Below are positions 7,860 through 16,562 of a stretch of 64,000 nucleotides of DNA, piece by piece. The translations under genes and the position numbers were made by a program. How positions within the stretch are numbered: position 1 is the stretch's first letter; each line of letters starts with the position of its first letter. This DNA comes from DASYTH01 sp045806965 (GTDB lineage: Bacteria > Actinomycetota > Actinomycetes > Mycobacteriales > Pseudonocardiaceae), in assembly GCA_045806965.1 (NCBI GenBank), contig JBJMIG010000093.1, forward strand, positions 1-64,000. The letters are read 5' to 3'. Below the pieces are notes generated by a model, which was not told the origin of the DNA, did not search any database, and saw only the letters and a program-made list of their open reading frames with translations.

Positions 7860-8897
7860 TCAGAAGTTGAAGCTGTCGATGTTCTGCGCGGTGAACTCCT
7901 GCGGCGGGCCGACCGTGACCAGCCCCTTGTCCTCGACGGCGTACTTCTTGCCGCCTGCCTCGAAGCCCTTCGCGATGTCGATGCCGCTGGCCACGTCGGC
8001 GGCCGCGTACACCCCGAGGTAGCCGAGCATCGCCGGATCCCACAGCCCGAACGTCTTCACCGTGCCGTCCTTGACGTAGGCCTTCATCTGGCTGGGCAGG
8101 CCGAGCCCGGTCAGCGCCACCTTGCCCTTGTACTGCGAACCGCTCAGGTACTGCCCGGCGGCGGCGATGCCGACCGTGGTCGGCGAGATGATGCCCTTGA
8201 GGTTGGGGTGCGACTGGAGCAGCCCGGACGCCTTCTCCGCGGACTTCGCCGCGTCGTCGTCGCCGTAGACCGTGTCAACCAGCTTGAGCTGCGGGTAGTT
8301 GGTCAGTTCCTGCTTCATCACGGCGATCCAGGCGTTCTGGTTCTCCGCGGTGGCGGCCGCGGACAGGATGGCGATCTCGCCGCCGGCCGAGCCGATCGCG
8401 TCGGAGATCCACTTGAGCTGCGCCTTGCCGACCAGGTCGGTGGTGGTCGGGCGGATCATCGCCGAGCGGGCCGACGGATCGGCGACGTCGGCGTCATAGG
8501 TGATCACGGTGATGCCGGCGCTCTTGGCCTGCTTCAGCGCGGGCACCACGGAGTTGGCGTCCGCGGCGGAGATCACCAGCGCGTTGTACTGCTGCTGGAT
8601 CACCGTGTTGATGAACTGCACCTGAGCCGAGCCGCTCGCCTCGGTCGGGCCGACCTGGTCGCACTGCGCGGCCAGTTCCTGGCACGCCTTCTTGGCTCCG
8701 GCGTAGGCCGCGTCGAAGTACGGGATGTTCACCGCCTTGGGCAACACCGCGATCTTGAGGCCGCTCTTGACCCCGCCGCCGCTCGACGCGGGCGCACCAC
8801 CACCACCACTGCCGCCGCCACTGTCGTCGGCGCAGGAGGTCAGGGAGATGAGGACGGCTGCCGCTGCGGCGAGCGCGCCAAGGAATCGGGTTCGCAT
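7860..8897 (-). CDS. rhaS: Rhamnose ABC transporter, substrate-binding lipoprotein
   Basis: A 345-residue periplasmic-binding-protein-like lipoprotein. The N-terminus has a lipoprotein signal peptide with lipobox LTSC near residue 22, then a Gly/Ser-rich linker. The mature part is a sugar-binding type I fold (LKIAVLPKAVNIPYFDAAYAGAKKAC, QYNALVISAADANSVVPALKQAKSAGI, TAENQNAWIAVMK). It would sit outside the membrane and deliver L-rhamnose to RhaP/RhaQ. The ATG at 8897 has AAGGAG five bases upstream. The first 58 bases overlap the 3' end of rhaQ. Confidence 0.93.
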   Translation of the reverse strand: MRTRFLGALAAAAAVLISLTSCADDSGGGSGGGGAPASSGGGVKSGLKIAVLPKAVNIPYFDAAYAGAKKACQELAAQCDQVGPTEASGSAQVQFINTVIQQQYNALVISAADANSVVPALKQAKSAGITVITYDADVADPSARSAMIRPTTTDLVGKAQLKWISDAIGSAGGEIAILSAAATAENQNAWIAVMKQELTNYPQLKLVDTVYGDDDAAKSAEKASGLLQSHPNLKGIISPTTVGIAAAGQYLSGSQYKGKVALTGLGLPSQMKAYVKDGTVKTFGLWDPAMLGYLGVYAAADVASGIDIAKGFEAGGKKYAVEDKGLVTVGPPQEFTAQNIDSFNF

Positions 8898-9877
8898 GGC
8901 AACTCCTTACTAATCAAGGGTTTTCTTCGCCGGGGTAGGGCGGCGATGACGGCTGGTACGACGACCGAGGCGAGCAGCAGCCCACCGGTGATGATGTTGA
9001 GCGCGTTCGGCGGAACCTTCTGCAGCAGGAGCAGCGAACGCAGCGCGCCGAGGAACAGCACGGCGCAGATCACTCCCCACATCGTGCCGGCGCCCCCGAA
9101 GATGCTGACCCCGCCGAACAGCACCGCCGCGATCACCAACAGCTCGAACCCCACCGCCCCATCCGGTCGGGAGCTGGCGAACCGCATGGTGTAGACCACG
9201 CCGGCCAGCGCGCTGAACACGCCGCTGAGCAGGAACAGCCGGCGCTTCACCCGGGCCACCGGGATTCCGGCGAACATGGCCGCCTCCGCGCTCTGTCCGA
9301 TCGCGACGATCCAGCGGCCGCTCCTGGTGGCGTGCAGCAGCACCGTGAAGGCGATCGCGCAGACCAGCAGCAGCGGTGCCAGGTAAGGAATGTAGGTGTG
9401 CGGGAAGCGCCCGGAGCCGAGCCTGGTCCAGCTCTCCGGGTAGGAGGCCACCGGTTCGTCACCGAGCAGCGCCCAGCACAGGCCACGGAACAGCGCCAGC
9501 GTGCCGATGGTGACCGCGAGCGATGGCAGCCCAAGCGAGGTGATCAACAGTCCGTTGACCGCACCGCAGACCAGCCCGGTGACCAGCGCCAGCAGCACCG
9601 CGAACCAGATCGGCACCCCGTGCGCGAAGGCCCAACCGAGCACGCAGCTGGCCAGCGCCGCGGTGGACGCCACGGACAGGTCGATCTCGCCGGTCATGAT
9701 CACCAGGGTCATCGCGAACGCGATCAGCATGATCTCGCCGATGTCCTGCACGACGAAGGCGAGGTTGCCGCCCCGGCCGAACCGCGGCTCCACCCGGGTG
9801 CCGACCACGATGGTCAGCACCAGCAGCAGCGGCACGAGCTTGTCCCAGGTCAGCCGGGCGCCGATGGCCCTGATCAC
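8840..9877 (-). CDS. rhaQ: Rhamnose ABC transporter, permease
   Basis: A 345-residue BPD_transp_2 family permease with about eight to ten hydrophobic segments and the family signatures MTGEIDLSVAST near the N-terminus and AVLFGGVSIFGGAGTMWG in the last third. It forms the inner-membrane channel with RhaP. The GTG start at 9877 overlaps the rhaP stop (GTGA) and has AGGAGG seven bases upstream. The C-terminal tail after RRRKP is hydrophilic and runs into the start of rhaS. Confidence 0.93.
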   Translation of the reverse strand: MIRAIGARLTWDKLVPLLLVLTIVVGTRVEPRFGRGGNLAFVVQDIGEIMLIAFAMTLVIMTGEIDLSVASTAALASCVLGWAFAHGVPIWFAVLLALVTGLVCGAVNGLLITSLGLPSLAVTIGTLALFRGLCWALLGDEPVASYPESWTRLGSGRFPHTYIPYLAPLLLVCAIAFTVLLHATRSGRWIVAIGQSAEAAMFAGIPVARVKRRLFLLSGVFSALAGVVYTMRFASSRPDGAVGFELLVIAAVLFGGVSIFGGAGTMWGVICAVLFLGALRSLLLLQKVPPNALNIITGGLLLASVVVPAVIAALPRRRKPLISKELPCEPDSLARSPQRQPSSSP

Positions 9878-10863
9878 GTCGGCACCTCCTGGACCTCGGT
9901 GGTCTGCCGCAACCGCCGGTCGTTGATCACCTTGTCCACCGCGATGGCCAGCAGCAGCAACGCGCCGTTGACCGCCTGCTGCCAGAACTCGGGCACGGAC
10001 AGCGCGCTCAGCGCGACCCCGATGGTCTTCAGCAGCGCGGCGCCGAGCAGCGCGCCGGCCACGGTGCCGACCCCGCCGGTGATGGCCACGCCACCCACCA
10101 CGCAGGCGGCCACCACGGGTAACTCGTAACCGGCGCCGGCATTGGCGTCCACCCCGCCGAACCGGGCCAGGTAGAGCGCGCCGGCCAGCCCGGCGGACGC
10201 GCCGGACACCACGAACGCGAGTACTTCCCGGCGCCAGACCGGAATGCCGGCCAGCCGCGCGGCCGGGCCGTTGCTGCCGATCGCGTACAGGTCGCGTCCA
10301 CTTCGGACGGTGCGCAGGAACCAGGTGCCGGCCAGACCGGCGAGCAGGCACAGCCACATCAGGTACGGGATGCCGAGCACCGATTCGCGGCCGAACGCGA
10401 CCACCGTGCCGGGCAGTTGGTCGGCGTTGATCCGGTGCGGCCCCACCACGACCGCCTGCACGCCCTTCACCACGTAGAGGGTGCCGAGCGTGACCACCAG
10501 CGCGGGCAGTCGCAGGAACGCCACCAGCGCACCGTTGAGCACGCCGACCGCGACGCCGACCACCAGCCCGATCCCGAGGACGGTGAGCACGCCACCGTCC
10601 GCGTGGCCACGCACCGCCGTCGCCGCGAAGTAGGCGGCCAACCCGAGCGTGGAACCGACCGAGAGGTCGACGTGCCGCATCACGATCACGAACGTCTGGC
10701 CGACCGCGACCAGGGCGGTGATCGCGACGGCCACCATCAGGTCGGTGCGCCCCTGCGCGGAGAGGAACCGCGGGTTCGCCCCGGTGGTGCCGGCCACCAC
10801 GACCAGCAGCGCGAGCGCGACCGGTACCTCGCGGGCGGCCAGCAGCCGGCGGGGGGCGGTCAT
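9874..10863 (-). CDS. rhaP: Rhamnose ABC transporter, permease
   Basis: A 329-residue paralogue of RhaQ, also BPD_transp_2 family, with the signatures VIVMRHVDLSVGSTLG and ACVVGGVAITGGVGTVAGALLGA and multiple membrane-spanning stretches. It pairs with RhaQ to form the sugar channel energised by RhaT. The ATG at 10863 overlaps the stop of the 54-codon frame that lies between it and rhaT (ATGA), so its translation is probably coupled to that small frame. Confidence 0.93.
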   Translation of the reverse strand: MTAPRRLLAAREVPVALALLVVVAGTTGANPRFLSAQGRTDLMVAVAITALVAVGQTFVIVMRHVDLSVGSTLGLAAYFAATAVRGHADGGVLTVLGIGLVVGVAVGVLNGALVAFLRLPALVVTLGTLYVVKGVQAVVVGPHRINADQLPGTVVAFGRESVLGIPYLMWLCLLAGLAGTWFLRTVRSGRDLYAIGSNGPAARLAGIPVWRREVLAFVVSGASAGLAGALYLARFGGVDANAGAGYELPVVAACVVGGVAITGGVGTVAGALLGAALLKTIGVALSALSVPEFWQQAVNGALLLLAIAVDKVINDRRLRQTTEVQEVPT

Positions 10864-11024
10864 GACTGGTCCGCCTCCCCGGAATTCACTACTGTGGCCG
10901 GGTTGAGGGCGGAAAGGTGCTGGTTGGCCACGTACCTGTGGCCGGCTTGCGTCACGTTCCCCTGAGGTGCGGTTGGCAGACCCATGACCCGATCCGAGCG
11001 CGGGGTTGACACAAGGGGTGTCAT
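10860..11024 (-). CDS. Small ORF of unknown function nested between rhaT and rhaP
   Basis: A 54-residue frame (MTPLVSTPRSDRVMGL... ending VVNSGEADQS). Its ATG overlaps the rhaT stop (ATGA), its TGA overlaps the rhaP ATG, and AGGAGG lies eight bases upstream, so it fits the operon like a genuine coupled gene. I recognise no family. It is hydrophilic, lacks a signal or membrane segment, and its codon third positions are less strictly GC than its neighbours. It could be a small protein or simply a translated coupler that carries ribosomes across an inserted segment. RhaT and RhaP genes normally abut in operons I know. Confidence 0.5.
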   Translation of the reverse strand: MTPLVSTPRSDRVMGLPTAPQGNVTQAGHRYVANQHLSALNPATVVNSGEADQS

Positions 11025-12517
11025 GACACCACCTCCTGCCCGGTGGCGGCGAGCATCACCCGCTCCTGGGAGGCCTCCGCCCTGGACAGCTCGGCGACCA
11101 GTCGGCCTTCGCGCATCACCAGCACCCGGTCGGCCATGCCGAGCACCTCGGGCAGCTCGCTGCTGATCATCAGCACGGCCAGCCCATCGGCGGCCCGCTG
11201 GGAGAGCAGCCGGTGCACCTCGGCCTTGGTGCCGACGTCGATGCCGCGGGTCGGCTCGTCGATCACCAGCAGCCGCGGCTCGGTGGCCAGCCACTTGGCC
11301 AGCACCACCTTCTGCTGGTTGCCCCCGGAGAGCTGCTCGACCGGCTGCTCGAGGCCGGAGCCACGCAGCCGCAGCCGCTGTGCCCAGGTGTCCGCGACGG
11401 CCCGCTCGGCTCCGGGATGGACCAAGCCGAACCGGCGCAGCCTGCCGAGCACGACGACCGCGCTGTTGCGGGCCACGGAAGCCGGCATGAACAGGCCCTG
11501 CGCCCGGCGGTCCTCCGGCACCAGGGCGATGCCGAGAGCCAGCGCGGCGCGCGGGTCGCCCGGCGCCAGCGGCGCGCCGCCGACGTGCACGGTGCCGGTG
11601 TCGTAGCGGTCGATGCCGAACACCGCCCGGACCACTTCGGTGCGCCCGGAGCCGACCAGGCCGGCGAGCGCGACGATCTCGCCGCGCCGGACGGTGAACG
11701 AGATGTCCGCGAAGACCCCCGCCCGGCCGAGGCCCGCCACCTCCAGCAGTACCTCGCCGGGCTCGCTCGGCACCTTGGGGAACATCTCGGTGAGCTCCCG
11801 ACCGACCATCCAGCGCACCACCTCGGCCGGCGTGGTCGCGCCGATCTCGGCCTCGGCCACGGTGGCGCCGTCGCGCAGCACGGTGACCCGGTCGCACAGC
11901 GCGAATGCCTCGTCGAGCCGGTGGCTGACGAACACCACCGCGGCGCCCCGGTCCCGCAGCCGGCGGGCCACCGCGAGCAGCCGTTGCGCCTCGGTGGCGG
12001 ACAGCGCCGCGGTCGGCTCGTCCATCACGATCACCGTGGCCTCGGTGGAGAGCGCCTTGACGATCTCGACGAGCTGCTGGTCGGCGATGGACAGCCCGGC
12101 GGCGCGGCGGGCCGGGTCGAGGTAGACGCCGAGCCGGTCGAACAGCTCGAGGGTTCGTTCGCGCATCCCGGCCCAGTCCACCCGGCCGCGGCGCAGCGGC
12201 TGGCGGCCGACGAACACGTTCTCCGCGATGGTCAGGTCGGGGAACAGGTTCGGCTCCTGGTAGATCACCGCGACGCCCTGCTCCCTGGCGCGCCTAGGAC
12301 TACCCTGCTCGAACGCGGCACCGGCGAAGGTGATCTCGCCCGCGTCCAGCCGGTGCACCCCGGCGAGGGTCTTGAGCAGGGTGGACTTGCCGGCACCGTT
12401 CTCCCCGAGCAGGCCGTGGATCTCCGCCGCGCGCAGCGCCAGATCCGCCCCGGCGAGCGCCACCACCCCACCGAACTGCTTGCGCGCACCGCGCACGGTG
12501 AGCATCGGCTCGATCAT
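11021..12517 (-). CDS. rhaT: Rhamnose ABC transporter, ATP-binding protein
   Basis: A 498-residue sugar-type ATPase with two tandem ABC domains. The first has Walker A GENGAGKST, then LSIADQQLVEI in place of the signature and VIVMDEPTAALS as Walker B. The second has the degenerate Walker A GLVGSGRTEV, signature LSGGNQQKV and Walker B LLVIDEPTRGID. This layout is normal for the RbsA/RhaT family. I chose the ATG at 12517 (GAGG six bases upstream). Longer frames would run through the operator region. It is the first gene of the rha operon, divergent from rhaR. Confidence 0.94.
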   Translation of the reverse strand: MIEPMLTVRGARKQFGGVVALAGADLALRAAEIHGLLGENGAGKSTLLKTLAGVHRLDAGEITFAGAAFEQGSPRRAREQGVAVIYQEPNLFPDLTIAENVFVGRQPLRRGRVDWAGMRERTLELFDRLGVYLDPARRAAGLSIADQQLVEIVKALSTEATVIVMDEPTAALSATEAQRLLAVARRLRDRGAAVVFVSHRLDEAFALCDRVTVLRDGATVAEAEIGATTPAEVVRWMVGRELTEMFPKVPSEPGEVLLEVAGLGRAGVFADISFTVRRGEIVALAGLVGSGRTEVVRAVFGIDRYDTGTVHVGGAPLAPGDPRAALALGIALVPEDRRAQGLFMPASVARNSAVVVLGRLRRFGLVHPGAERAVADTWAQRLRLRGSGLEQPVEQLSGGNQQKVVLAKWLATEPRLLVIDEPTRGIDVGTKAEVHRLLSQRAADGLAVLMISSELPEVLGMADRVLVMREGRLVAELSRAEASQERVMLAATGQEVVS

Positions 12518-12530
12518 CGGTGGCCTCGCC

Positions 12531-12544
12531 TTTAAACGTTTCAA
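12531..12544. promoter_or_regulatory. LacI-type operator upstream of rhaT
   Basis: TTTAAACGTTTCAA is a palindrome around a central CG with one mismatched pair, the classic form of LacI-family operators. It lies 14 bases before the rhaT start in the rhaT-rhaR intergenic region. A weaker half-site, TTACGTTTCAC, covers about 12658-12668, close to the rhaR start. RhaR is the obvious ligand-responsive repressor. Binding is inferred from motif form and place. Confidence 0.7.
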
Positions 12545-12687
12545 TCGGGTTCGGGACACCCTGCCTGGACCGGATCGTGGTGTCAAGACCGCGCTTTCGT
12601 CCTGCTCGTCAATGAGCCGCTCAGCGGCTATGGTCGGCCCGAACCCGTCGTGGATTGTTACGTTTCACTGGCCCGTGGGAGCGCTCC

Positions 12688-13719
12688 GTGACCGCCAGCT
12701 CGGTCGGCATCAAGGACGTCGCGCTGCGTGCCGGCGTCTCCCTTGGCACCGTGTCGAACGTGCTGAACAACCCGTCCGTGGTCAGCCCGGCGACCAGGGC
12801 GCGGGTGGAGCAGGCCATCGGCGAGCTCGGCTACGTGCGCAACGAGTCGGCCCGTCAGCTGCGCGCCGGACACAGCCGCACCCTGGCCTATGTGGTGCTG
12901 GACGCGTCCAACCCGTTCTTCACCGACGTGGCCCGGGGTGCCCAGCAGGTGGCCGAGGAGGCCGGGTTCGGTCTCTACCTGTGCAACAGCAACCAGGAGC
13001 CGACCGTCGAGCACCGCTATCTCGACCTGCTGGTCGAGCAGCGGGTGCGGGGGGTGCTGATCACCCCGATCGACCCGGACGGCGGCCGGCTGGCGCACCT
13101 GCCCGAGCGCGGCATCCCACTGGTCCTGGTGGACCGCTCGACCGACTCCGGCGCCTGCTCGGTGTCGGTGGACGACGTGGCCGGCGGCGCACTCGCCGCC
13201 CGGCACCTGCTCGAGCACGGCCACCGGCGGCTCGTCTACGTCGGCGGACCCGCGACGCTGCCCCAGGTCCGAGACCGGCACGAAGGCGCGCGGCGGGTGG
13301 TCGCCGCCGCGGGCCTGCCGGAGGACGCGCTGGTCAGCGTGCCGACCGAGGCGATGACGGTGGCCGACGGGCGGCGCGCCGGCCAGCTGGTGCTCGCCGG
13401 GCCGGCCGCAACCCGCCCCACCGCCGTGTTCTGCGCCAACGACCTGCTCGCCCTGGGATTCCTCCAGGAGATGACCAGGCAGGGGGTCGACGTGCCGGAC
13501 CGGATGGCCATCGTCGGCTACGACGACATCGAGTTCGCCGAGGCGGCGGCGGTGCCGCTCACGTCGGTGCGCCAGCCCCGCGAACAGCTCGGCCGCACCG
13601 CCGCGCAGCTACTGCTCGAGGAGGCGGAGCCGGTTCCCGGACACGTGCACCGGCAGGTCCAGTTCCAGCCCGAGCTGATCGTCCGCGCCTCAACCGCCGG
13701 GTTCACGGCAACGCCGTGA
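12688..13719 (+). CDS. rhaR: LacI-family transcriptional regulator of the rhamnose operon
   Basis: A 343-residue regulator. Residues about 5-55 form the LacI helix-turn-helix and hinge (IKDVALRAGVSLGTVSNVLN), followed by a sugar-binding periplasmic-protein fold (YVVLDASNPFFTDVARGAQ, VFCANDLLALGFLQ, AIVGYDDIEFAEAAAVPLT). It is divergent from the rhamnose transport and catabolism operon with a LacI-type palindrome between them, so it most likely represses that operon until rhamnose or a derivative binds. I chose GTG at 12688, which has GGGAG six bases upstream; an upstream in-frame TTG at 12655 is possible. Confidence 0.9.
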   Translation: MTASSVGIKDVALRAGVSLGTVSNVLNNPSVVSPATRARVEQAIGELGYVRNESARQLRAGHSRTLAYVVLDASNPFFTDVARGAQQVAEEAGFGLYLCNSNQEPTVEHRYLDLLVEQRVRGVLITPIDPDGGRLAHLPERGIPLVLVDRSTDSGACSVSVDDVAGGALAARHLLEHGHRRLVYVGGPATLPQVRDRHEGARRVVAAAGLPEDALVSVPTEAMTVADGRRAGQLVLAGPAATRPTAVFCANDLLALGFLQEMTRQGVDVPDRMAIVGYDDIEFAEAAAVPLTSVRQPREQLGRTAAQLLLEEAEPVPGHVHRQVQFQPELIVRASTAGFTATP

Positions 13720-13735
13720 CCGGGCCGTGTGCCGG

Positions 13736-14689
13736 CTAACGCGACAAGAGGAATTGTGCGCCGTATTCGACGGCGGCTTTGGCCTCCGGCACTTTCTTGG
13801 CGCCGAGCCCCTGAAATCCGTGAATCTGCCCGGGCCAGATCTGTACTTCGCACCGAGCGCCGGCACCGAGCATTGCCGCACCGAGCAGTTCGGCCTCACC
13901 GGCCAGACATTCGAGACCACCGGTTTGCACGAGGACCGGCGGCCAGTCGCTCATGTCGGCGGCCAACAGGTTCAACCGCGAATCGGACAGCGGAGTGTCC
14001 CGGACATAAGCCCGGTTGGCCCTTTCGATGAAGTGCGGCGAGCAGAAGGGGTCCGGGCGGAGGGCATCACACCGGTGCGCCGACGCGGTGCTGAGATCCA
14101 GCACCGGGGACAGCAGCAGGGCCGCGGACGGCATGGGGAGCCCATCCCGGGCGAGATCGCCGAGCAGCCCGACGACCAGCGTTCCTCCGGCCGAGATCCC
14201 GCCGACCCGAATGCGGTCCGGATCGAACCCCTCGTGCAGCAGGGCCAGGTAGGCGTCGAGCACGTCGTCGGCGGCCGCGGGGAAGGGATGCTCGGGCGCG
14301 AGCCGGTAGCGCGGCAGGAACACCGGCAGTCCGGACCGTTCCGAGTAGCCGGCCGCCAACCCCTGGTCCAGCTTGGGCGACCCGGTGACGAACCCGCCGC
14401 CGTGCACCCACATCAGGACGCCGACGGCGGCGTCGGCGCCGTGCGCGGTCACCAGTCGGCCCCGCACGCGCTCACCGTAGGAGACCGGCCCGGCCGCGCC
14501 GCCCGGCGGCGGCCGGACGGTGAGCGCGATGGTGGACATCATCAGCCGCATGAGCCGTAAGCTCATTCCATGGGCTTTGGTACGGTTCTGGAACTTTCGG
14601 TTGTGCGCGGTTCGGTCGCGCAGCCGCACGCTTTCTTGGCTCGGCTCGGCCGGTATGGGGCTGGGCGCAAAGCCGGCGAAGTCGTTCAT
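13736..14689 (-). CDS. Alpha/beta hydrolase, HSL-type esterase
   Basis: A 317-residue cytoplasmic esterase of the hormone-sensitive lipase family. The oxyanion-hole motif HGGGF lies near residue 97, the nucleophile motif GGISAGG (Ser) near 165, an acid region near LVQTGGLECL, and the catalytic His in WPGQIHGFQ near 290. The start ATG at 14689 has GGGGAGG ahead of it. The gene is divergent from a TetR regulator 44 bases away, which probably controls it. The natural ester is unknown. Confidence 0.88.
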   Translation of the reverse strand: MNDFAGFAPSPIPAEPSQESVRLRDRTAHNRKFQNRTKAHGMSLRLMRLMMSTIALTVRPPPGGAAGPVSYGERVRGRLVTAHGADAAVGVLMWVHGGGFVTGSPKLDQGLAAGYSERSGLPVFLPRYRLAPEHPFPAAADDVLDAYLALLHEGFDPDRIRVGGISAGGTLVVGLLGDLARDGLPMPSAALLLSPVLDLSTASAHRCDALRPDPFCSPHFIERANRAYVRDTPLSDSRLNLLAADMSDWPPVLVQTGGLECLAGEAELLGAAMLGAGARCEVQIWPGQIHGFQGLGAKKVPEAKAAVEYGAQFLLSR

Positions 14690-14730
14690 GGCCGCCTCCC
14701 CTGGCAACGTGGCGTGAACCAAGGATACTA

Positions 14731-14760
14731 ACCGTGCGGTCAAAAAATCAACCGAGTGGT
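14731..14760. promoter_or_regulatory. Candidate tandem operator for the TetR regulator
   Basis: Two related short palindromes, ACCGTGCGGT (14731-14740) and ACCGAGTGGT (14751-14760), are spaced 20 bases apart and each is preceded by A and followed by CA or GA. They cover the divergent TetR/esterase control region and the TetR GTG start itself, as expected for an autoregulating TetR protein. No binding data. Confidence 0.45.
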
Positions 14761-15366
14761 GAAAATGACCAGCGAACGTTCGTCGACAAAGCCCGGCGGG
14801 CGCAGCTCGTGCGTTGTGCGATCGACGCGATAGACGCGGTCGGCTACCACCGGGCGTCCCTGGCCGAGATCGCCAAGCGGGCCGGGATAACCAAGGGCGC
14901 GATCTTCTACCACTTCGCGAACCGGGACGAGCTGATCGAAGCCGTGTTCACCGAAGTGGTGACCGCGGGCGCGAACTTCATGTTGCCCCGGATACAGGCC
15001 GCCGGAACCCCGCGCGAGCAGTTGCGTGCCTACGTCACGGCCTTCGTCGAGGCGCTCGGTGTCGACCCGAAGGCGATCCGGGTGCTCTACCTCCTCGGCC
15101 AGCATCACACCGACGACCAGGGCCACCCCCGCTTCGCGCACGACGCCGCACTGCAGGAGGCGGCCCTGGCGGTCTACGAGGACATCCTTCGCCGCGGCCA
15201 GGAATGCGGCGACTTCGGTCAGTTCAACATCCGCTCGATGGCCATGATGATGCGCGCCACCCTCGAAGCCATTCCGGTCTACCTCATCGCGTACGACACT
15301 CTCGACCTCCACGCGTATCGCGACGACCTGATCACCTTTTTCGAACGCGCCTGCGCGGGCCGGTGA
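14734..15366 (+). CDS. TetR-family transcriptional regulator
   Basis: A 210-residue regulator. The N-terminal helix-turn-helix runs about residues 25-70 (SLAEIAKRAGITKGAIFYHFANRDELIEAVF), followed by an all-helical ligand domain. The GTG at 14734 is the only plausible start in frame; a nearby ATG at 14765 is out of frame. It diverges from the HSL-type esterase gene and may respond to a small lipophilic ester or product. That link is inferred from the arrangement. Confidence 0.88.
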   Translation: MRSKNQPSGENDQRTFVDKARRAQLVRCAIDAIDAVGYHRASLAEIAKRAGITKGAIFYHFANRDELIEAVFTEVVTAGANFMLPRIQAAGTPREQLRAYVTAFVEALGVDPKAIRVLYLLGQHHTDDQGHPRFAHDAALQEAALAVYEDILRRGQECGDFGQFNIRSMAMMMRATLEAIPVYLIAYDTLDLHAYRDDLITFFERACAGR

Positions 15367-15386
15367 CCGAGCCGCCGGTGCGATAC

Positions 15387-15437
15387 AGCGCACGGTGACA
15401 TTGCGCGGTGCGCAGCGGAGCAATGTCACCTTGCGCT
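15387..15437. repeat. 18-bp inverted repeat with 15-base loop
   Basis: Left arm 15387-15404 and right arm 15420-15437 are complementary over 18 bases with one mismatch; the core is GGTGACATTGC/GCAATGTCACC. The loop is 15405-15419. It follows the TetR stop by 20 bases and precedes the aldo/keto reductase gene. There is no T tract, so a standard intrinsic terminator is unlikely, but a terminator hairpin or a repetitive palindromic element are both possible. Confidence 0.8.
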
Positions 15438-15518
15438 GCAACCGCCGGGCGCTCGATGCTGGTGTGCGGACAGCGGCCCGTCATCACACGGTCAACACGG
15501 TCAACACGGAGGAACTTG

Positions 15519-16379
15519 ATGCAGACTCGCCGGATCGGTGCTGTGCAGGTTGGCGCGATCGGGCTCGGCGGCATGCCGATGTCCATCGAGGGTCGGCCGG
15601 ATGAGGCACGGTCGATCGCCACGATCCACGCGGCGCTCGACGCCGGGGTCACGTTGATCGACACCGCCGACGCCTACCACCGCGACGCCGACGAGGTCGG
15701 CCACAACGAGTCGTTGATCGCCCGCGCCCTCACCGGCTACGGCGGCGACACCTCCGATGTCCTGGTCGCCACCAAGGGTGGGCACTTACGGCCCGGTGAC
15801 GGCTCCTGGACGCTTGACGGCCGGCCGGAGTACCTCAAGCGGGCCTGCGACGCCTCACTCAAGCGGCTGGGCGTGGACGCCATCGGGCTGTACCAGTTCC
15901 ACCGGCCCGATCCCCGGGTGCCGTACGCGGAGTCCGTCGGGGCGATCCGGGACCTGCTGGACGCCGGCAAGATCAGGCTCGCCGGGATCTCCAACGCCGA
16001 TCCCGGCCAGATCCGGCTGGCCGGCGACATCCTTGGCGGGCGGCTGGCCAGCGTGCAGAACCAGTTCTCGCCGGCATTTCGGTCCAGCGAGCCGGAGTTG
16101 GCGCTGTGTACCGAGCTGGACATCGCGTTCCTGCCGTGGAGCCCGCTCGGCGGAATCGGCGGTGCCGGCCGGCTCGGCGCGCGGTTCAGCGCGTTCGCCG
16201 AGGTGGGCAAGGCGCACGAGGCCAGCCCGCAACAGGTGTGCCTGGCCTGGCTGCTGGCCAAGTCCCCGGTGGTGATTCCCATCCCCGGCTCCTCGCGGCC
16301 GGAGACGATCCGCGACTCGGCCAAGGCCAGCGACCTGCGGCTCTCCGCTGACGACCTGGCCCGGCTCGACGCCGCGTAG
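15519..16379 (+). CDS. Aldo/keto reductase
   Basis: A 286-residue TIM-barrel oxidoreductase that would reduce carbonyl compounds with NADPH. The catalytic tetrad is visible: Asp and Tyr in LIDTADAYH (near residues 47-53), Lys in VATKGGH and His in YQFHRPDPR. The C-terminal cofactor segment VVIPIPGSSRPETIRDS is typical. I chose the ATG at 15519, which has GGAGG six bases upstream. A longer in-frame start at 15408 lies in the inverted repeat and is rejected. Substrate unknown. Confidence 0.9.
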   Translation: MQTRRIGAVQVGAIGLGGMPMSIEGRPDEARSIATIHAALDAGVTLIDTADAYHRDADEVGHNESLIARALTGYGGDTSDVLVATKGGHLRPGDGSWTLDGRPEYLKRACDASLKRLGVDAIGLYQFHRPDPRVPYAESVGAIRDLLDAGKIRLAGISNADPGQIRLAGDILGGRLASVQNQFSPAFRSSEPELALCTELDIAFLPWSPLGGIGGAGRLGARFSAFAEVGKAHEASPQQVCLAWLLAKSPVVIPIPGSSRPETIRDSAKASDLRLSADDLARLDAA

Positions 16380-16562
16380 GCGTACTCGACACGGGGTGAC
16401 AACTACTCCACCGTGACGCGGTCCGGTTACGCATGGTAGGAGGATCGCTGGGATACCGACCGCCCGATGGGGGCACGATGGGTGAAGTGCGTCCACCGGG
16501 GCCGTGGAGCGTGCATCATGGGAGATCGAGGGCAGGTATCCGCACCCAGAGGGAGTGAACGC

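Noticed and set aside
15408..15518. N-terminal extension of the aldo/keto reductase.
   Set aside because: It would start inside the long inverted repeat and add a Cys/Arg-rich tail not found in the family; GGAGG supports ATG 15519.
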